Origin: JAYPEY01 sp047618185
GTDB taxonomy: Bacteria > Verrucomicrobiota > Verrucomicrobiia > Limisphaerales > JAYPEY01
Reading direction: 5' to 3'
Assembly: GCA_047618185.1 (NCBI GenBank)
Contig: JBLHKZ010000095.1
Coordinates: 1 to 18,658 of the forward strand
Length of the DNA stretch: 18,658 nt
Part shown: positions 7,066 through 15,650 of the stretch, one piece after another
Numbering within the stretch: the stretch's first letter is position 1
How the letters are laid out: every line of letters begins with the position of its first letter
The notes under the pieces: generated by a model
Database searches by the model: none
What the model saw: the letters and a program-made list of their open reading frames with translations, nothing else
What the model was told of the DNA's origin: nothing
Translations under genes and position numbers: made by a program

Positions 7066-8787
7066 ATGGCCTCTTTTCAAGATCGAATCGCCGAAGCAAT
7101 GGTCCAGGACGGACTGCTCACCAATGAGCAGCTCAAGGAATTGCTGGAAATCCAGAAGACCGAGGGCACCCGCCTGCTCAAGCTGCTCATTGACAAGTCC
7201 TACGTCAGCGAACAGGACATGGCCGTCAGCATGGGCCGCGTGCTTAAGACGCCCCCCATCAACCTCTCGCGCATCGGCATCCCCCCCGAGATCGCCGAAC
7301 TCGTGCCCAGGGACATATGCAAGAACCATAAGGTCATCCCCGTTTCACGACTGGACGACCTGCTCTTTCTCGCTATGGCCGATCCCTTGAACGTGCTCGC
7401 GCTCGACGACATCAAGCGGATCGCCAACATGGAAATCCAGCCGATGATCGCCACCGAGAAGACGATCATCGACAAGCTCGACAACCTCGACGGCGGGACC
7501 AAGATGAGCATGGAAGACCTGATCACCGACGCCGCGCACAAGGCCGAACTCGAAGCCGATGCCGAAGGCGCCGAGTTCGTCGACGAATCGCTCGACGATC
7601 TGGAAAGCATGGACACCGGCGTCGGCGAAGAGGCCCCAGTCATCAAAATGGGCAACCTCATTCTCGTTCAGGCGATCAAGGAGAAAGCCAGCGATATTCA
7701 TCTCGAGCCTTTCGAGAAAGTGATTCGCCTCCGGTATCGCGTTGACGGCGCGCTCATTGAGAGAACGCCGCCGCCGAAGAACATGCAGATGGCGCTCACC
7801 TCCCGCATCAAGATCATGGCCAACCTCGACATCGCCGAGCGCCGCCTGCCCCAGGACGGTCGCATGCGCATGAAAGTCGGCGGCCGGGCGATCGATCTGC
7901 GCGTCTCCTTTCTCCCCGTCGCGCACGGCGAGAAATGCGTGCTCCGTGTGCTGGACAAATCCAACCTTTCAGCCAGCATCGACAAGCTCGGCATGGACGA
8001 GGGCACCGTGGGCCGATTCAAAGAGGCCATCCGCGCTCCCTTCGGGCTGGTCCTTGTGACTGGCCCCACGGGATCAGGCAAGACCACCACGCTTTATTCC
8101 GCCCTCGCGGAGGTCAACAAACCCGACGTCAATATCGTCACGGTGGAAGACCCGATCGAATTTCAGATACCCGGCATCAATCAGGTCCCGGTGAAGAAGC
8201 AAATCGGCCTGACCTTCGCTGCCGCCTTGCGATCCATTCTGCGTCAGGATCCGGATATCGTCATGATCGGAGAGATTCGAGACACCGAGACTGCGGAAAT
8301 CGCGGTCGAAGCGGCGCTAACGGGTCACCAGGTCTTGAGCACCATGCACTGTAACGACGCGCCCGGCGCCATCACCCGCCTGGATGACATGGGCGTCGCG
8401 CCCTTCCTGATTTCCTCTGCGGTGATTATGGCCTGCGCCCAGCGCCTGCTTCGCCGTATCTGCCCGTCCTGCAAAGAAGAGGTCGATTACCCGAAGCAGA
8501 TGTACACGGATCTCCATATCCCCGAAGACTATTTTCAAGACGTGCAGCTGTATCGCGGCCGCGGCTGCGAACGCTGCAACAAGGGCTACTCCGGACGCTG
8601 CGCCATTATCGAAGCAATGACCGTCAGCGATGAAATTCGCAAAATGGTCCTCAAACGCGCGAGCGGCATGGAACTCATGGAGCAAGCCTTGAGCGACGGC
8701 ATGAAAACGCTGCGCATGGTCGCTCTCGACAAAGTGCGCGATGGCATTTCCACCCTCGAGCAGGCTCTCGCGCTTACCTCACACTGA
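7066..8787 (+). CDS. gspE: Type II secretion / type IV pilus assembly ATPase (GspE/PilB family)
   Basis: Cytoplasmic hexameric ATPase that powers pseudopilus or pilus extension. In 573 residues it has the N-terminal GspE-N domain (about 1-135), an acidic linker (145-190), then the catalytic region with Walker A GPTGSGKT at 333-340, the Asp box VEDPIE at 360-365, Walker B IVMIGEIRD at 398-406, a His box TGHQVLSTMH at 419-428, and a zinc tetracysteine C466, C469, C501, C504. No secretin, GspF/PilC or pilin genes are nearby, so secretion versus pilus function cannot be decided and the symbol is provisional. It shares an operon with the TPR/GspE-N protein 12 bases upstream. Confidence 0.93.
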   Translation: MASFQDRIAEAMVQDGLLTNEQLKELLEIQKTEGTRLLKLLIDKSYVSEQDMAVSMGRVLKTPPINLSRIGIPPEIAELVPRDICKNHKVIPVSRLDDLLFLAMADPLNVLALDDIKRIANMEIQPMIATEKTIIDKLDNLDGGTKMSMEDLITDAAHKAELEADAEGAEFVDESLDDLESMDTGVGEEAPVIKMGNLILVQAIKEKASDIHLEPFEKVIRLRYRVDGALIERTPPPKNMQMALTSRIKIMANLDIAERRLPQDGRMRMKVGGRAIDLRVSFLPVAHGEKCVLRVLDKSNLSASIDKLGMDEGTVGRFKEAIRAPFGLVLVTGPTGSGKTTTLYSALAEVNKPDVNIVTVEDPIEFQIPGINQVPVKKQIGLTFAAALRSILRQDPDIVMIGEIRDTETAEIAVEAALTGHQVLSTMHCNDAPGAITRLDDMGVAPFLISSAVIMACAQRLLRRICPSCKEEVDYPKQMYTDLHIPEDYFQDVQLYRGRGCERCNKGYSGRCAIIEAMTVSDEIRKMVLKRASGMELMEQALSDGMKTLRMVALDKVRDGISTLEQALALTSH

Positions 8788-8914
8788 TCCTGACAAACCA
8801 AACGCCGGGGCCAGCATCGCTGCGACCGCGCCGACCCGTCTTAATGTCACCCGGCCCGCGCTGTAAGTCAGCCATCTCCATCAGAGGCGCGGAATAATCC
8901 CTTTATCATCCGCC

Positions 8915-10123
8915 ATGATCGAACTCGAAGAGGCTCAAAAAAGAATCCAGCAGGCTCTGCCCGCGCCGCAACCCGAAACCGCGCCCCTGAGTGAGGCGGC
9001 CGGCCGCTACGTCATCGGCGCCATCGCCGCGCCGATGAGCCTGCCGCCCTTCGACAATTCCGCCATGGACGGTTACGCCGTGCTCGCGACCGATCTGCGC
9101 TCGGCCTCTTTGGAAAACCCGGTCGCCCTGCGACAAATCGGCCGCGTGCCCGCCGGCCAAGTCCACGACGGTCCGCCCCTCGCCAGCGGACAATGCCTCC
9201 GAATCTTCACCGGCTCGCCACTGCCCGCCGGAGCCGACGCGGTGATCATGCAGGAGGACACCCGGCCGGCCGCGAACGCCGAGGACACGATCGAATGTCT
9301 CGACTCCGTTAAACCCTGGGAGCACATCCGCCTTTCCGGCGAGGACGTGAAAGCCGGCGCGAATCTGCTTCACGACCGCGATCGTTTGACTCTGGGACGG
9401 ATCAGCGTCCTGTCCGCCGTCGGCATTCCCGAGGTCGTCGTGGGCCGCCGCCCCATCGTCGGCCTCGTCGCCACGGGCGATGAACTAAAGCAACCGGGCG
9501 ACGATTTAAAACCGGGCGAAATATTTGAATCCAATCGACTGACTCTGGCTCAGTTCATCGCTCGCTCCGGGGGCGTTCCAATCTCCCTGCCTCTCGTGCC
9601 CGATCGTCTCGACGCGACCGTCGACGCCTTGCGGAGCGCCTTTGACCAATGCGACATTGTCATTACTTCCGGCGGGGCATCGGTCGGGGAAATGGACTTC
9701 GTTAAAGAGGCGTTTGCCGCTCTGGGAGGAACTCAGGAATTTTGGCGAGTTCGCATCAAGCCCGGCAAACCGTTCGTGTTCGGCAGCCTGGGGGAGAAGC
9801 TCCTCTTCGGCCTGCCCGGCAATCCCGTTTCCGCGATCGTCACATTTCTCATGTTGGCGCGGCCGGCGATCGTTCAGTTCCAGGGGGGCTCCGAAAACGA
9901 AGACAGTTTCATCAGCGGAACACTTACCGAACCGCTGGTCAATCACGGCAACAGACGCCATTTCGTTCGAGTGAAAATTGACGGAAATGGCGGCGTCCGT
10001 CAGGCGGGCCTACAGGCGTCCCACGCTCTCGGGGCCTTGCTCGACGCAAACGGCCTGGTCGACACGCCGCCTGAAACGACGATTCCAGCCGGAGAAAAAG
10101 TCCGCGTGTTCAGGTGGGATTGA
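8915..10123 (+). CDS. moeA: Molybdopterin molybdenumtransferase MoeA
   Basis: Inserts molybdate into adenylylated molybdopterin to complete the molybdenum cofactor. The 402-residue length is normal. The diagnostic PPFDNSAMDGY is at residues 44-54, followed by IFTGSPLPAGADAVIMQED (97-115), GLVATGDEL (183-191), the MoCF-biosynthesis motif TSGGASVGEMD (251-261), KPGKPFVFG and FGLPGNPVSA (298-307), and a complete C-terminal domain. No Shine-Dalgarno is visible; a TATCAT hexamer ends 5 bases before the ATG. The 127-base gap after gspE shows no terminator. No other cofactor genes are in the window. It converges with the exported-protein gene across 42 bases. Confidence 0.97.
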   Translation: MIELEEAQKRIQQALPAPQPETAPLSEAAGRYVIGAIAAPMSLPPFDNSAMDGYAVLATDLRSASLENPVALRQIGRVPAGQVHDGPPLASGQCLRIFTGSPLPAGADAVIMQEDTRPAANAEDTIECLDSVKPWEHIRLSGEDVKAGANLLHDRDRLTLGRISVLSAVGIPEVVVGRRPIVGLVATGDELKQPGDDLKPGEIFESNRLTLAQFIARSGGVPISLPLVPDRLDATVDALRSAFDQCDIVITSGGASVGEMDFVKEAFAALGGTQEFWRVRIKPGKPFVFGSLGEKLLFGLPGNPVSAIVTFLMLARPAIVQFQGGSENEDSFISGTLTEPLVNHGNRRHFVRVKIDGNGGVRQAGLQASHALGALLDANGLVDTPPETTIPAGEKVRVFRWD

Positions 10124-10137
10124 CGAATCGAGAATCG

Positions 10138-10152
10138 CGCGTCAGGGACGCG
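10138..10152. terminator. Hairpin between convergent moeA and exported-protein gene
   Basis: CGCGTC-AGG-GACGCG forms a 6-base-pair GC-rich stem with a 3-base loop in the 42-base convergent gap. No T-tract follows on either strand, so an intrinsic terminator is uncertain; it could act in both directions or merely be a chance stem. Confidence 0.3.
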
Positions 10153-10165
10153 ATACCGGCGGGCT

Positions 10166-11170
10166 TCAAAAATTACTCCGCTTCGGCTGCTTCAGTCGGC
10201 TTGGCTTGTAACGCTCTCTCGCAGTCGGCGCGGGATTTCTTGCCGGTCCCGGCAATGGGGCAAATCCGGGCGTCGCCGTCGGCGTCGTCAATGCTTTCAG
10301 CCCCAGTCCCCGCGAGCCGGGATACGCTCCAGGTGCGCCGGGCGTCGGTTGCCCGAACGGCGACGCCGCGCCAGCCATGGGCGCCTTCAAGTCGCCGGCC
10401 GGCCCCTGAGAGAAACCCGCTCCCGAACCGGGGCGATTTCCAAGCACGGCCGAAACGCCAAGCGTCTGCTTAAATTTATCGATGTGCGCCCGCTGGTACT
10501 CGATGAAGGCCTTGCCCGCGATATCCGCGCCCCCGCGCGATCCGCCAAGCGTGCCGCCCAGTCCGGAGAAAGTCTGAGAAGCGGATCGGCTTTCCGTCGC
10601 GAGATCGACCGCGGATTTGGACCCGCCAAGCTTTGAGCGGGACAATTGCGTGGCCTTCAAGTCCGCCAGCAAGGGGTCTTTATCCAGCTCCTTCACCGCT
10701 TCGTTCAACTTTTCCACCGCGTCTTTCGCATCGTCGCCCTTCAGACTCTTTTCCCTCTTTTCTCGCTTGCGATCGAGATATCGTTCCGCTGGCGTTCGAT
10801 TGAAACCGTCTTTCTCAAACTCCTTACCCTCGCCCAGAAACTCCTTTTCAGCGCCCTCTGCGCCCAGTTCCTCCGGCGATTCAAAAATCCAATCCTTGTC
10901 GTCGCTCGCTTGCTTCCGGCGCGACTCAAACATCATGGCCGGCGGCGCATTGAACGCGTCGAGCGGCGACTCGCCATTGCCAATCGCTTTGCCAATTTGC
11001 GGCGCGACGAACAACGGGCGCGCATTCAGACTCCGATGATACTGGGCCTGACGACCGTCGCGCCCGGAGAAAATGATCTTTTCCCCAGCCAACACGGAGC
11101 CCGCTCCGGCAGACGCGGTCAAAACGCCCACCAGCGCGGTTCGAAGCAAAATATCTCGTCGAATTCTCAT
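10166..11170 (-). CDS. Exported low-complexity protein of unknown function
   Basis: A 334-residue protein that I do not recognise. The start chosen is the ATG at 11170 because an AGGAA lies 5 bases upstream of it and a signal peptide begins there: MRIRRDILL, a hydrophobic stretch, and a probable cleavage after VLA (residue 28). IRRDIL loosely fits a twin-arginine signal but lacks the full consensus. The mature part has DWIFESPEELG (94-104), a highly charged Lys/Glu/Arg helix (about 105-165), a Ser/Gly-rich segment (175-220), FIEYQRAHIDKFKQTLG (222-238), and a Pro/Gly/Ala-rich C-terminal third ending in basic residues. There are no cysteines. It lies alone between convergent moeA and divergent leuC, so context says little. 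Confidence 0.75.
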   Translation of the reverse strand: MRIRRDILLRTALVGVLTASAGAGSVLAGEKIIFSGRDGRQAQYHRSLNARPLFVAPQIGKAIGNGESPLDAFNAPPAMMFESRRKQASDDKDWIFESPEELGAEGAEKEFLGEGKEFEKDGFNRTPAERYLDRKREKREKSLKGDDAKDAVEKLNEAVKELDKDPLLADLKATQLSRSKLGGSKSAVDLATESRSASQTFSGLGGTLGGSRGGADIAGKAFIEYQRAHIDKFKQTLGVSAVLGNRPGSGAGFSQGPAGDLKAPMAGAASPFGQPTPGAPGAYPGSRGLGLKALTTPTATPGFAPLPGPARNPAPTARERYKPSRLKQPKRSNF

Positions 11171-11182
11171 GGAAGTTCCTAC

Positions 11183-11211
11183 TCCATAGCCGCGAAGCAT
11201 CCATCCGTCAA
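11183..11211 (-). promoter_or_regulatory. Weak candidate promoter of the exported-protein gene
   Basis: On the minus strand, TTGACG at 11211-11206 is followed by a 17-base spacer and TATGGA at 11188-11183. The -35 is good, the -10 poor. Transcription would start close to the AGGAA Shine-Dalgarno, possibly cutting into it, which argues against this site being the main promoter. Confidence 0.25.
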
Positions 11212-11330
11212 AATGCAATTGGCCGGCTGGCGCTTCGTAACAGGCCCGTTCGCCGTTCACCAATTCTTAAACATCCTTGTTTTTCTCCAGTTGCAGGAGC
11301 TTGCCCGCTCGTCTAGCCTTGGCGTCCTTT

Positions 11331-12698
11331 ATGACGCTTACTGAGAAATTACTGGCCCGCGCTGCGGGGAAAAGCTCACTCCAGGCCGGCGAGAATGCCT
11401 GGGTGAACGCGGATGTTTTGATGACCCATGATGTCTGCGGCCCCGGAACAATCGGCGTGTTCAAGCGCGAATTCGGCGCTGACGCAAAAGTCTGGGACCG
11501 CAAGCGAATCGTCATCATCCCCGACCACTACATTTTCACCGCCGATTCCCGATCGAACCGCAACGTCGACATTCTGCGCGATTTCGCAAAGGAGCAGGAT
11601 CTCCCCTATTTCTACGATGTCATCGACGATCCAGACGGCAAATGGGTGTTCGATAAAGAAAAAGGAAATCTAAAGAAACAGTACGGCTCAAACTACGCCG
11701 GGGTCTGCCACACCGCGCTTCCTCAAAAAGGCCACATTCGCCCCGGGGAAGTGCTTTTCGGCACGGACTCCCACACCTGCATGGCCGGCGCTTTCAACCA
11801 ATTCGCCACTGGCATCGGCAACACCGACGCCGGATTCGTCATGGGCACGGGCAAATTGCTCATCAAAGTCCCCGAGACCATGCACTTCCGCCTCGAGGGA
11901 GAATTACAGCCCGGCGTCATGGCCAAGGACATCATTCTACACTGCATCGGGGAAATCGGTTTTGACGGCGCCACCTACCGCGCCCTGCAATTTGACGGCC
12001 CCGGCGCGCAAAGCCTCACCATGGACGACCGCATGACCGTCGCCAACATGGCCATCGAAGCCGGCGGCAAGAACGGCATCTTTGAATTCGACGAAAAGAC
12101 CGCCGCGCTCGTGGACGAACGCACGAAACTCAACGGCACCAAATCGAATTACGAACCCGTCGAACGCGACGCCGAGGAGAAATTCGTGTTCGAAATGACC
12201 GTCGACCTCGACAAACTGGAGCCGACCGTCGCCTGCCATCCCGATCCGGGCCAACGCAAACTGGCCAAGGAGATGGATCTCAAACTCGACCGCGCCTACA
12301 TCGGCTCCTGCACGGGCGGCAAGACCAGCGACTTTCTCGCGTTCGCCCGCGTGCTCAACGGCAAGAAAGTTGCCATCGACACCTTCGGCGTTCCCGCGAC
12401 GCCCGAGATCGTGAACGATCTTCAAAGCTCCGATTGGGACGGAAAGTCCGTCTGGGACATCCTCGTCGACGCCGGTGTGCAGATGACCGAGAACGCCGGT
12501 TGCGCCGCCTGCCTCGGCGGTCCCGTCGACACCTTCGGCCGCATGAACACCCCGATGAAGTGCATCAGCGCGACCAACCGGAATTTCCCCGGCCGCATGG
12601 GCCACAAAGAATCCCAAATCTTTCTTGCCTCGCCCGCAACCGTCGCGGCCAGCGCCCTCGAAGGCAAGATCACCGACCCGCGAACGTACGTGAACTAA
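11331..12698 (+). CDS. leuC: 3-isopropylmalate dehydratase large subunit (aconitase family)
   Basis: A [4Fe-4S] hydro-lyase subunit; in leucine synthesis it isomerises 2- to 3-isopropylmalate together with LeuD. The 455-residue form starts at the ATG at 11331 (MTLTEKLLARAAG, the standard N-terminus); upstream in-frame codons look non-coding. Cluster ligands are C327 in IGSCTGGK and C391/C394 in NAGCAACLGG. GTDSHTC is at 144-150 and PGRMGHKESQIFLASP at 420-435. About 25 extra residues sit between YFYDV and GVCHTALPQKG (97-123), as I recall from planctomycete and verrucomicrobial LeuC. No leuD follows, which is unusual. A homoaconitase-type substrate cannot be excluded. No Shine-Dalgarno is visible. 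Confidence 0.9.
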   Translation: MTLTEKLLARAAGKSSLQAGENAWVNADVLMTHDVCGPGTIGVFKREFGADAKVWDRKRIVIIPDHYIFTADSRSNRNVDILRDFAKEQDLPYFYDVIDDPDGKWVFDKEKGNLKKQYGSNYAGVCHTALPQKGHIRPGEVLFGTDSHTCMAGAFNQFATGIGNTDAGFVMGTGKLLIKVPETMHFRLEGELQPGVMAKDIILHCIGEIGFDGATYRALQFDGPGAQSLTMDDRMTVANMAIEAGGKNGIFEFDEKTAALVDERTKLNGTKSNYEPVERDAEEKFVFEMTVDLDKLEPTVACHPDPGQRKLAKEMDLKLDRAYIGSCTGGKTSDFLAFARVLNGKKVAIDTFGVPATPEIVNDLQSSDWDGKSVWDILVDAGVQMTENAGCAACLGGPVDTFGRMNTPMKCISATNRNFPGRMGHKESQIFLASPATVAASALEGKITDPRTYVN

Positions 12699-12752
12699 GT
12701 CCCGCGGTCGAAGAACCGGCCGCATCGTGAGTCTCCCAAAGCCAACCGGCCA

Positions 12753-14627
12753 ATGAACCGAGAAAATGCGGACCGCTGGCTGCTGCGCACGACCGCCGGC
12801 CTGCTGTTGATTCAGCTCATTTGCGGCGTCGCCTTCACCGGCATGGTTCGGGGGGAGGATTTCCTGATCGCCCAGGGACTGACCGTCCTGCTGCTGCTAC
12901 TTTGGATCGCCCGGCTCTGGACGAATCGCTCGCTTGAAATCTACTGGCCGCCCGCCGCATGGGGTATCGTCGCGTTTACCACGATGGCGCTGATCTGGGC
13001 TTTTCGAGCCGACGTCCCCTACGTCGCGCGAACCGAGCTGCTGCGAACACTCGTCTACGGAATTGTTTTCCTCACGGCCATGCACTGTTTTCGCTCGCGA
13101 GAATCCATTCGTATTTTCGTTTTTGCGCTCCTGGCCCTGGCGCTGGCCAATTCCATCTATGCCAGCTATCAAACCGCGATTGATCCCGCCCACGTCTGGC
13201 ACTTCGAAAGACCCGCCGCGTACGGCTATGGCCGCCGCGGATCGGGTTTCTTCATTAATCCCAATAACCTGGCGATTCTCCTGGCGATGATCCTCCCCGT
13301 TGCCCTGGCCTTCGCCATGGTCAGCCGGCTCAAACACCTTCCAAAAATATTTCTCGGCTACGCCTGCCTGGTCCTGGTCGTCGGCATCGGACTGACGCTA
13401 TCACGCGGCGGGTGGATCGCGACCGCGGCGTCCATGTTTCTGTTTTTCATCGCGCTGCTACGCATGCGCGCCTTCCGGACTCACGCCATCATCGCGATGG
13501 TTACGATCCTCTGCCTCGGAGGATTCTTCATTTCCCAAAGTGAAATGGGCAAGAAACGCCTGAAGAACGCGATCCAATCCGGGCCCCAGGGCAACATCCG
13601 CATCCACATCTGGGAAACGGCCTGGGACATGTGGAGCGACCATCCCGTAGTCGGCGTCGGACCTGGCCATTTCGACGTGCGCTATCGCGAATATCGCTCG
13701 GAATTGATGCAAGCTCGCCCGATCCGCGCCCATAACGATTATTTGAACACACTGGCCGATCTGGGCGTGATTGGGCTCGCGGTCGTCCTTCTCACGCTGG
13801 GCGCATGCTTTCTGGGTATCCGAAAATCATGGCGCCAACTCCGCGAGAGCCTGGGCGACAGCTCGTCAATCCGCAGTGATCGACTGGCTCTAACCCTGGG
13901 CGTATCGACCGCCATGGTGGCGCTGCTGTGTCATGCGGTATTCGATTTTCCCATGCATATCCCCGGCCTCGCAATGCTCGCCGCCGCGTTATTGGCGTTA
14001 TTGCTGGCCCAAACGCGACACTCGACGCCGCAACATCGAGTCTCACTTCAAACTCGGGGGAAATCCATCGCGACGATTATCGCGCTCGCCGTCGGTGTCT
14101 TTCTCACCTGGCAAGGCGTGCTTCGATTTCGCGAATACCGACAAATCCATCTTGCAGAACGGGGTTCAAAGACTTTTGAGGAACAGCTCACCCGCATGGG
14201 CGAGGCGCATCGAATCGAACCCAGCAATCCGGACACGCCGTTTCAAATCGCTGAAATGCATCGTTTGCAGAGTTGGAAAGCGGACGCCGACTACGAATCC
14301 CAGGCGGAATCTGCGATCAGTTGGTTCAGAAAGGCCATCGAACTTGATCCGCACGATCCAGTCCGACGCGCTCGCCTGGGACAGTGCCTGGACTGGCTGG
14401 GACGCCACGACGAAGCCTGGCCTCATTACGAGCGCGCCCTCGAACTGGATCCCAGGGGTTACCACACAGCTTCACTGGTCGGCTGGCATTACCTGCAATT
14501 ACGCGATTTTGAGGAGGCAAAGCGTTGGTTTGAGCTTAGTTACAGCCGCAGCACGGCCAATAATTCTGATTCCTGGTCCTATTTGCAGATCATTAAGGAA
14601 CGCCAGAAAGAGGGCTCTTCTCGCTAA
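12753..14627 (+). CDS. O-antigen ligase/polymerase family membrane protein with C-terminal TPRs
   Basis: A 624-residue polytopic membrane protein of the Wzy/WaaL (Wzy_C) family, which joins or polymerises lipid-linked glycans on the periplasmic face. Roughly a dozen hydrophobic segments run from residue 12 to 455. Signature positions are the NPNNLA helix (169-174), LSRGGW (216-221), the long periplasmic loop with WETAWDMWSDHPVVGVGPG, the likely catalytic AHNDYL with H327, and HAVFDFPMHIPG (394-405). The C-terminal 150 residues hold at least two TPR units (AISWFRKAIELDPHDP; AWPHYERALELDPRG). No glycosyltransferases are nearby, so the glycan (LPS, exopolysaccharide or protein glycan) is unknown. 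It starts 54 bases after leuC and has no clear Shine-Dalgarno. Confidence 0.88.
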   Translation: MNRENADRWLLRTTAGLLLIQLICGVAFTGMVRGEDFLIAQGLTVLLLLLWIARLWTNRSLEIYWPPAAWGIVAFTTMALIWAFRADVPYVARTELLRTLVYGIVFLTAMHCFRSRESIRIFVFALLALALANSIYASYQTAIDPAHVWHFERPAAYGYGRRGSGFFINPNNLAILLAMILPVALAFAMVSRLKHLPKIFLGYACLVLVVGIGLTLSRGGWIATAASMFLFFIALLRMRAFRTHAIIAMVTILCLGGFFISQSEMGKKRLKNAIQSGPQGNIRIHIWETAWDMWSDHPVVGVGPGHFDVRYREYRSELMQARPIRAHNDYLNTLADLGVIGLAVVLLTLGACFLGIRKSWRQLRESLGDSSSIRSDRLALTLGVSTAMVALLCHAVFDFPMHIPGLAMLAAALLALLLAQTRHSTPQHRVSLQTRGKSIATIIALAVGVFLTWQGVLRFREYRQIHLAERGSKTFEEQLTRMGEAHRIEPSNPDTPFQIAEMHRLQSWKADADYESQAESAISWFRKAIELDPHDPVRRARLGQCLDWLGRHDEAWPHYERALELDPRGYHTASLVGWHYLQLRDFEEAKRWFELSYSRSTANNSDSWSYLQIIKERQKEGSSR

Positions 14628-14636
14628 ATAATCCAT

Positions 14637-14665
14637 TTGACTTCGACTCTGCCAACGCTTAAGCA
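14637..14665 (+). promoter_or_regulatory. Candidate promoter of the first FecR-domain gene
   Basis: TTGACT at 14637-14642, a 17-base spacer, then TAAGCA at 14660-14665. The layout, including a leader of about 45-50 bases without a Shine-Dalgarno, matches the candidate promoter of the second FecR gene, which raises confidence a little. The -10 is a poor match to TATAAT. Confidence 0.35.
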
Positions 14666-14715
14666 TTTGAAAGTAAATTCGTTCGAAGACTGTCCTTAAA
14701 CTAAAGACACTAGAT

Positions 14716-15477
14716 ATGAAGATGTTACAAAACCGCATCGGCAGCGCGGCTCTCGCTTGCGCGCTTGCACTCACTTTCCTATTCACCGGCGCCAGTGCCC
14801 AGGCCGCTGCCGACCCCAACGCGGTCCGCACGACTGCCACCGTCACCGACGTCACCGGAAGAGCGACAGTCTTTCAGGACGGCAAGTCCTCCAAGGTCAA
14901 GAAAGGCATGGAAATCGGCGTGGGCGCCACAATTTCCACCGGCCTCGGCACTGTTACGCTGAACCTCGGCGGTCACGGACTCGCAATCGTTCAATCTCGC
15001 AGCACCCTGACCATTGAGGAACTGAGCCACAAAATCGTGGGCGGCGAGACTCAGGGCAACACCAAGTTCGACCTCAAGAAGGGCATTTTGCTGGGCAACG
15101 TAAAGAAAACCACGGCTGCCTCCAATTACAAGGTCAAGACCGCCAAGGGCGTCGCCGGCATTCGGGGCACGACCTACGAAATTCACGCGATCGGCATCTT
15201 CAAATGCGGCGAAGGCATGTTTACGGTTCAACTGCTGGTCACCGGCCCAGACGGCGCGCCGCAAGTCATCACGCTACAGCCCGCGACCCAACTCGACGCA
15301 CAAGCCGCCGTAGCCGTGGTGCTGAACCTGACGCCGGCGCAAGCACAGGTCGTGAATAACGCTGTAAACCCTCTCTTGGCAAACCCCAACGTGCGCGGGG
15401 TGATCCTCATTCCCCGCACCCCGATCGAAGCGACGATCACGGGAACGGTTGGCAAGCCCCGAGTCGATCCCACCTGA
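14716..15477 (+). CDS. Exported FecR-domain protein, short paralogue
   Basis: A 253-residue protein with a Sec signal peptide (hydrophobic core 10-24, probable cleavage after AQA at 30) and a FecR-type beta domain. Visible family features are VTDVTGRATVFQDG, then LTIEEL (98-103), KGILLGNVKK (122-131) and TAKGVAGIRGTTYEI (142-156). Unlike classic FecR it has no N-terminal anti-sigma part, no internal membrane helix, and no FecI sigma gene beside it, so it acts wholly outside the cytoplasm. The only cysteine outside the signal peptide is C164. The role is unknown; ligand or polymer binding at the envelope is a guess. A 13-base-pair terminator follows, so it has its own transcript. It is a paralogue of the next gene. 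Confidence 0.88.
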   Translation: MKMLQNRIGSAALACALALTFLFTGASAQAAADPNAVRTTATVTDVTGRATVFQDGKSSKVKKGMEIGVGATISTGLGTVTLNLGGHGLAIVQSRSTLTIEELSHKIVGGETQGNTKFDLKKGILLGNVKKTTAASNYKVKTAKGVAGIRGTTYEIHAIGIFKCGEGMFTVQLLVTGPDGAPQVITLQPATQLDAQAAVAVVLNLTPAQAQVVNNAVNPLLANPNVRGVILIPRTPIEATITGTVGKPRVDPT

Positions 15478-15505
15478 AGTTTATCGCTCATAACGAAATT
15501 TTCCC

Positions 15506-15538
15506 AAGCCTGGAAGCGAACCGCTTCCAGGCTTTTTT
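15506..15538 (+). terminator. Strong intrinsic terminator after first FecR gene
   Basis: AAGCCTGGAAGCG and CGCTTCCAGGCTT pair in a perfect 13-base-pair stem around an AAC loop, followed by four more T residues. It begins 28 bases after the stop codon. Confidence 0.93.
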
Positions 15539-15576
15539 CATGTTCAAAATTTCCGGTATTCGCACGAATCTCCCGA

Positions 15577-15605
15577 TTGATCCAAATGAAGGAAAGCGCT
15601 AAGTT
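15577..15605 (+). promoter_or_regulatory. Candidate promoter of the second FecR-domain gene
   Basis: TTGATC at 15577-15582, a 17-base spacer, then TAAGTT at 15600-15605, lying after the preceding terminator and 45 bases before the ATG. It matches the upstream region of the first FecR gene in spacing and in TAAG, and both leaders carry AAATTC followed shortly by GAAG. Confidence 0.35.
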
Positions 15606-15650
15606 CAAATTCTGAAGCCGGGAAAAGCACACGTCGCAACAACCTGTCAC

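Noticed and set aside
8788..8914. Possible terminator or RNA gene between gspE and moeA
   Set aside because: No stem with a T-tract and no tRNA-like or other conserved RNA structure could be traced in these 127 bases.
11937..12725. 262-codon minus-strand ORF antisense to leuC
   Set aside because: The forward frame carries all LeuC motifs across the same bases; the antisense product is a repetitive Val/Gly/Asp-rich string typical of shadows.
13933..14631. 232-codon plus-strand ORF overlapping the end of the O-antigen ligase gene
   Set aside because: The other frame encodes membrane helices and TPR units with good family motifs; this one shows no coherent domain.
14749..14760. Lipobox in the signal peptide of the short FecR protein (ALAC)
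   Set aside because: The residue at -3 is Ala rather than Leu/Val/Ile and the Cys falls inside the hydrophobic core; ordinary cleavage after AQA fits better.
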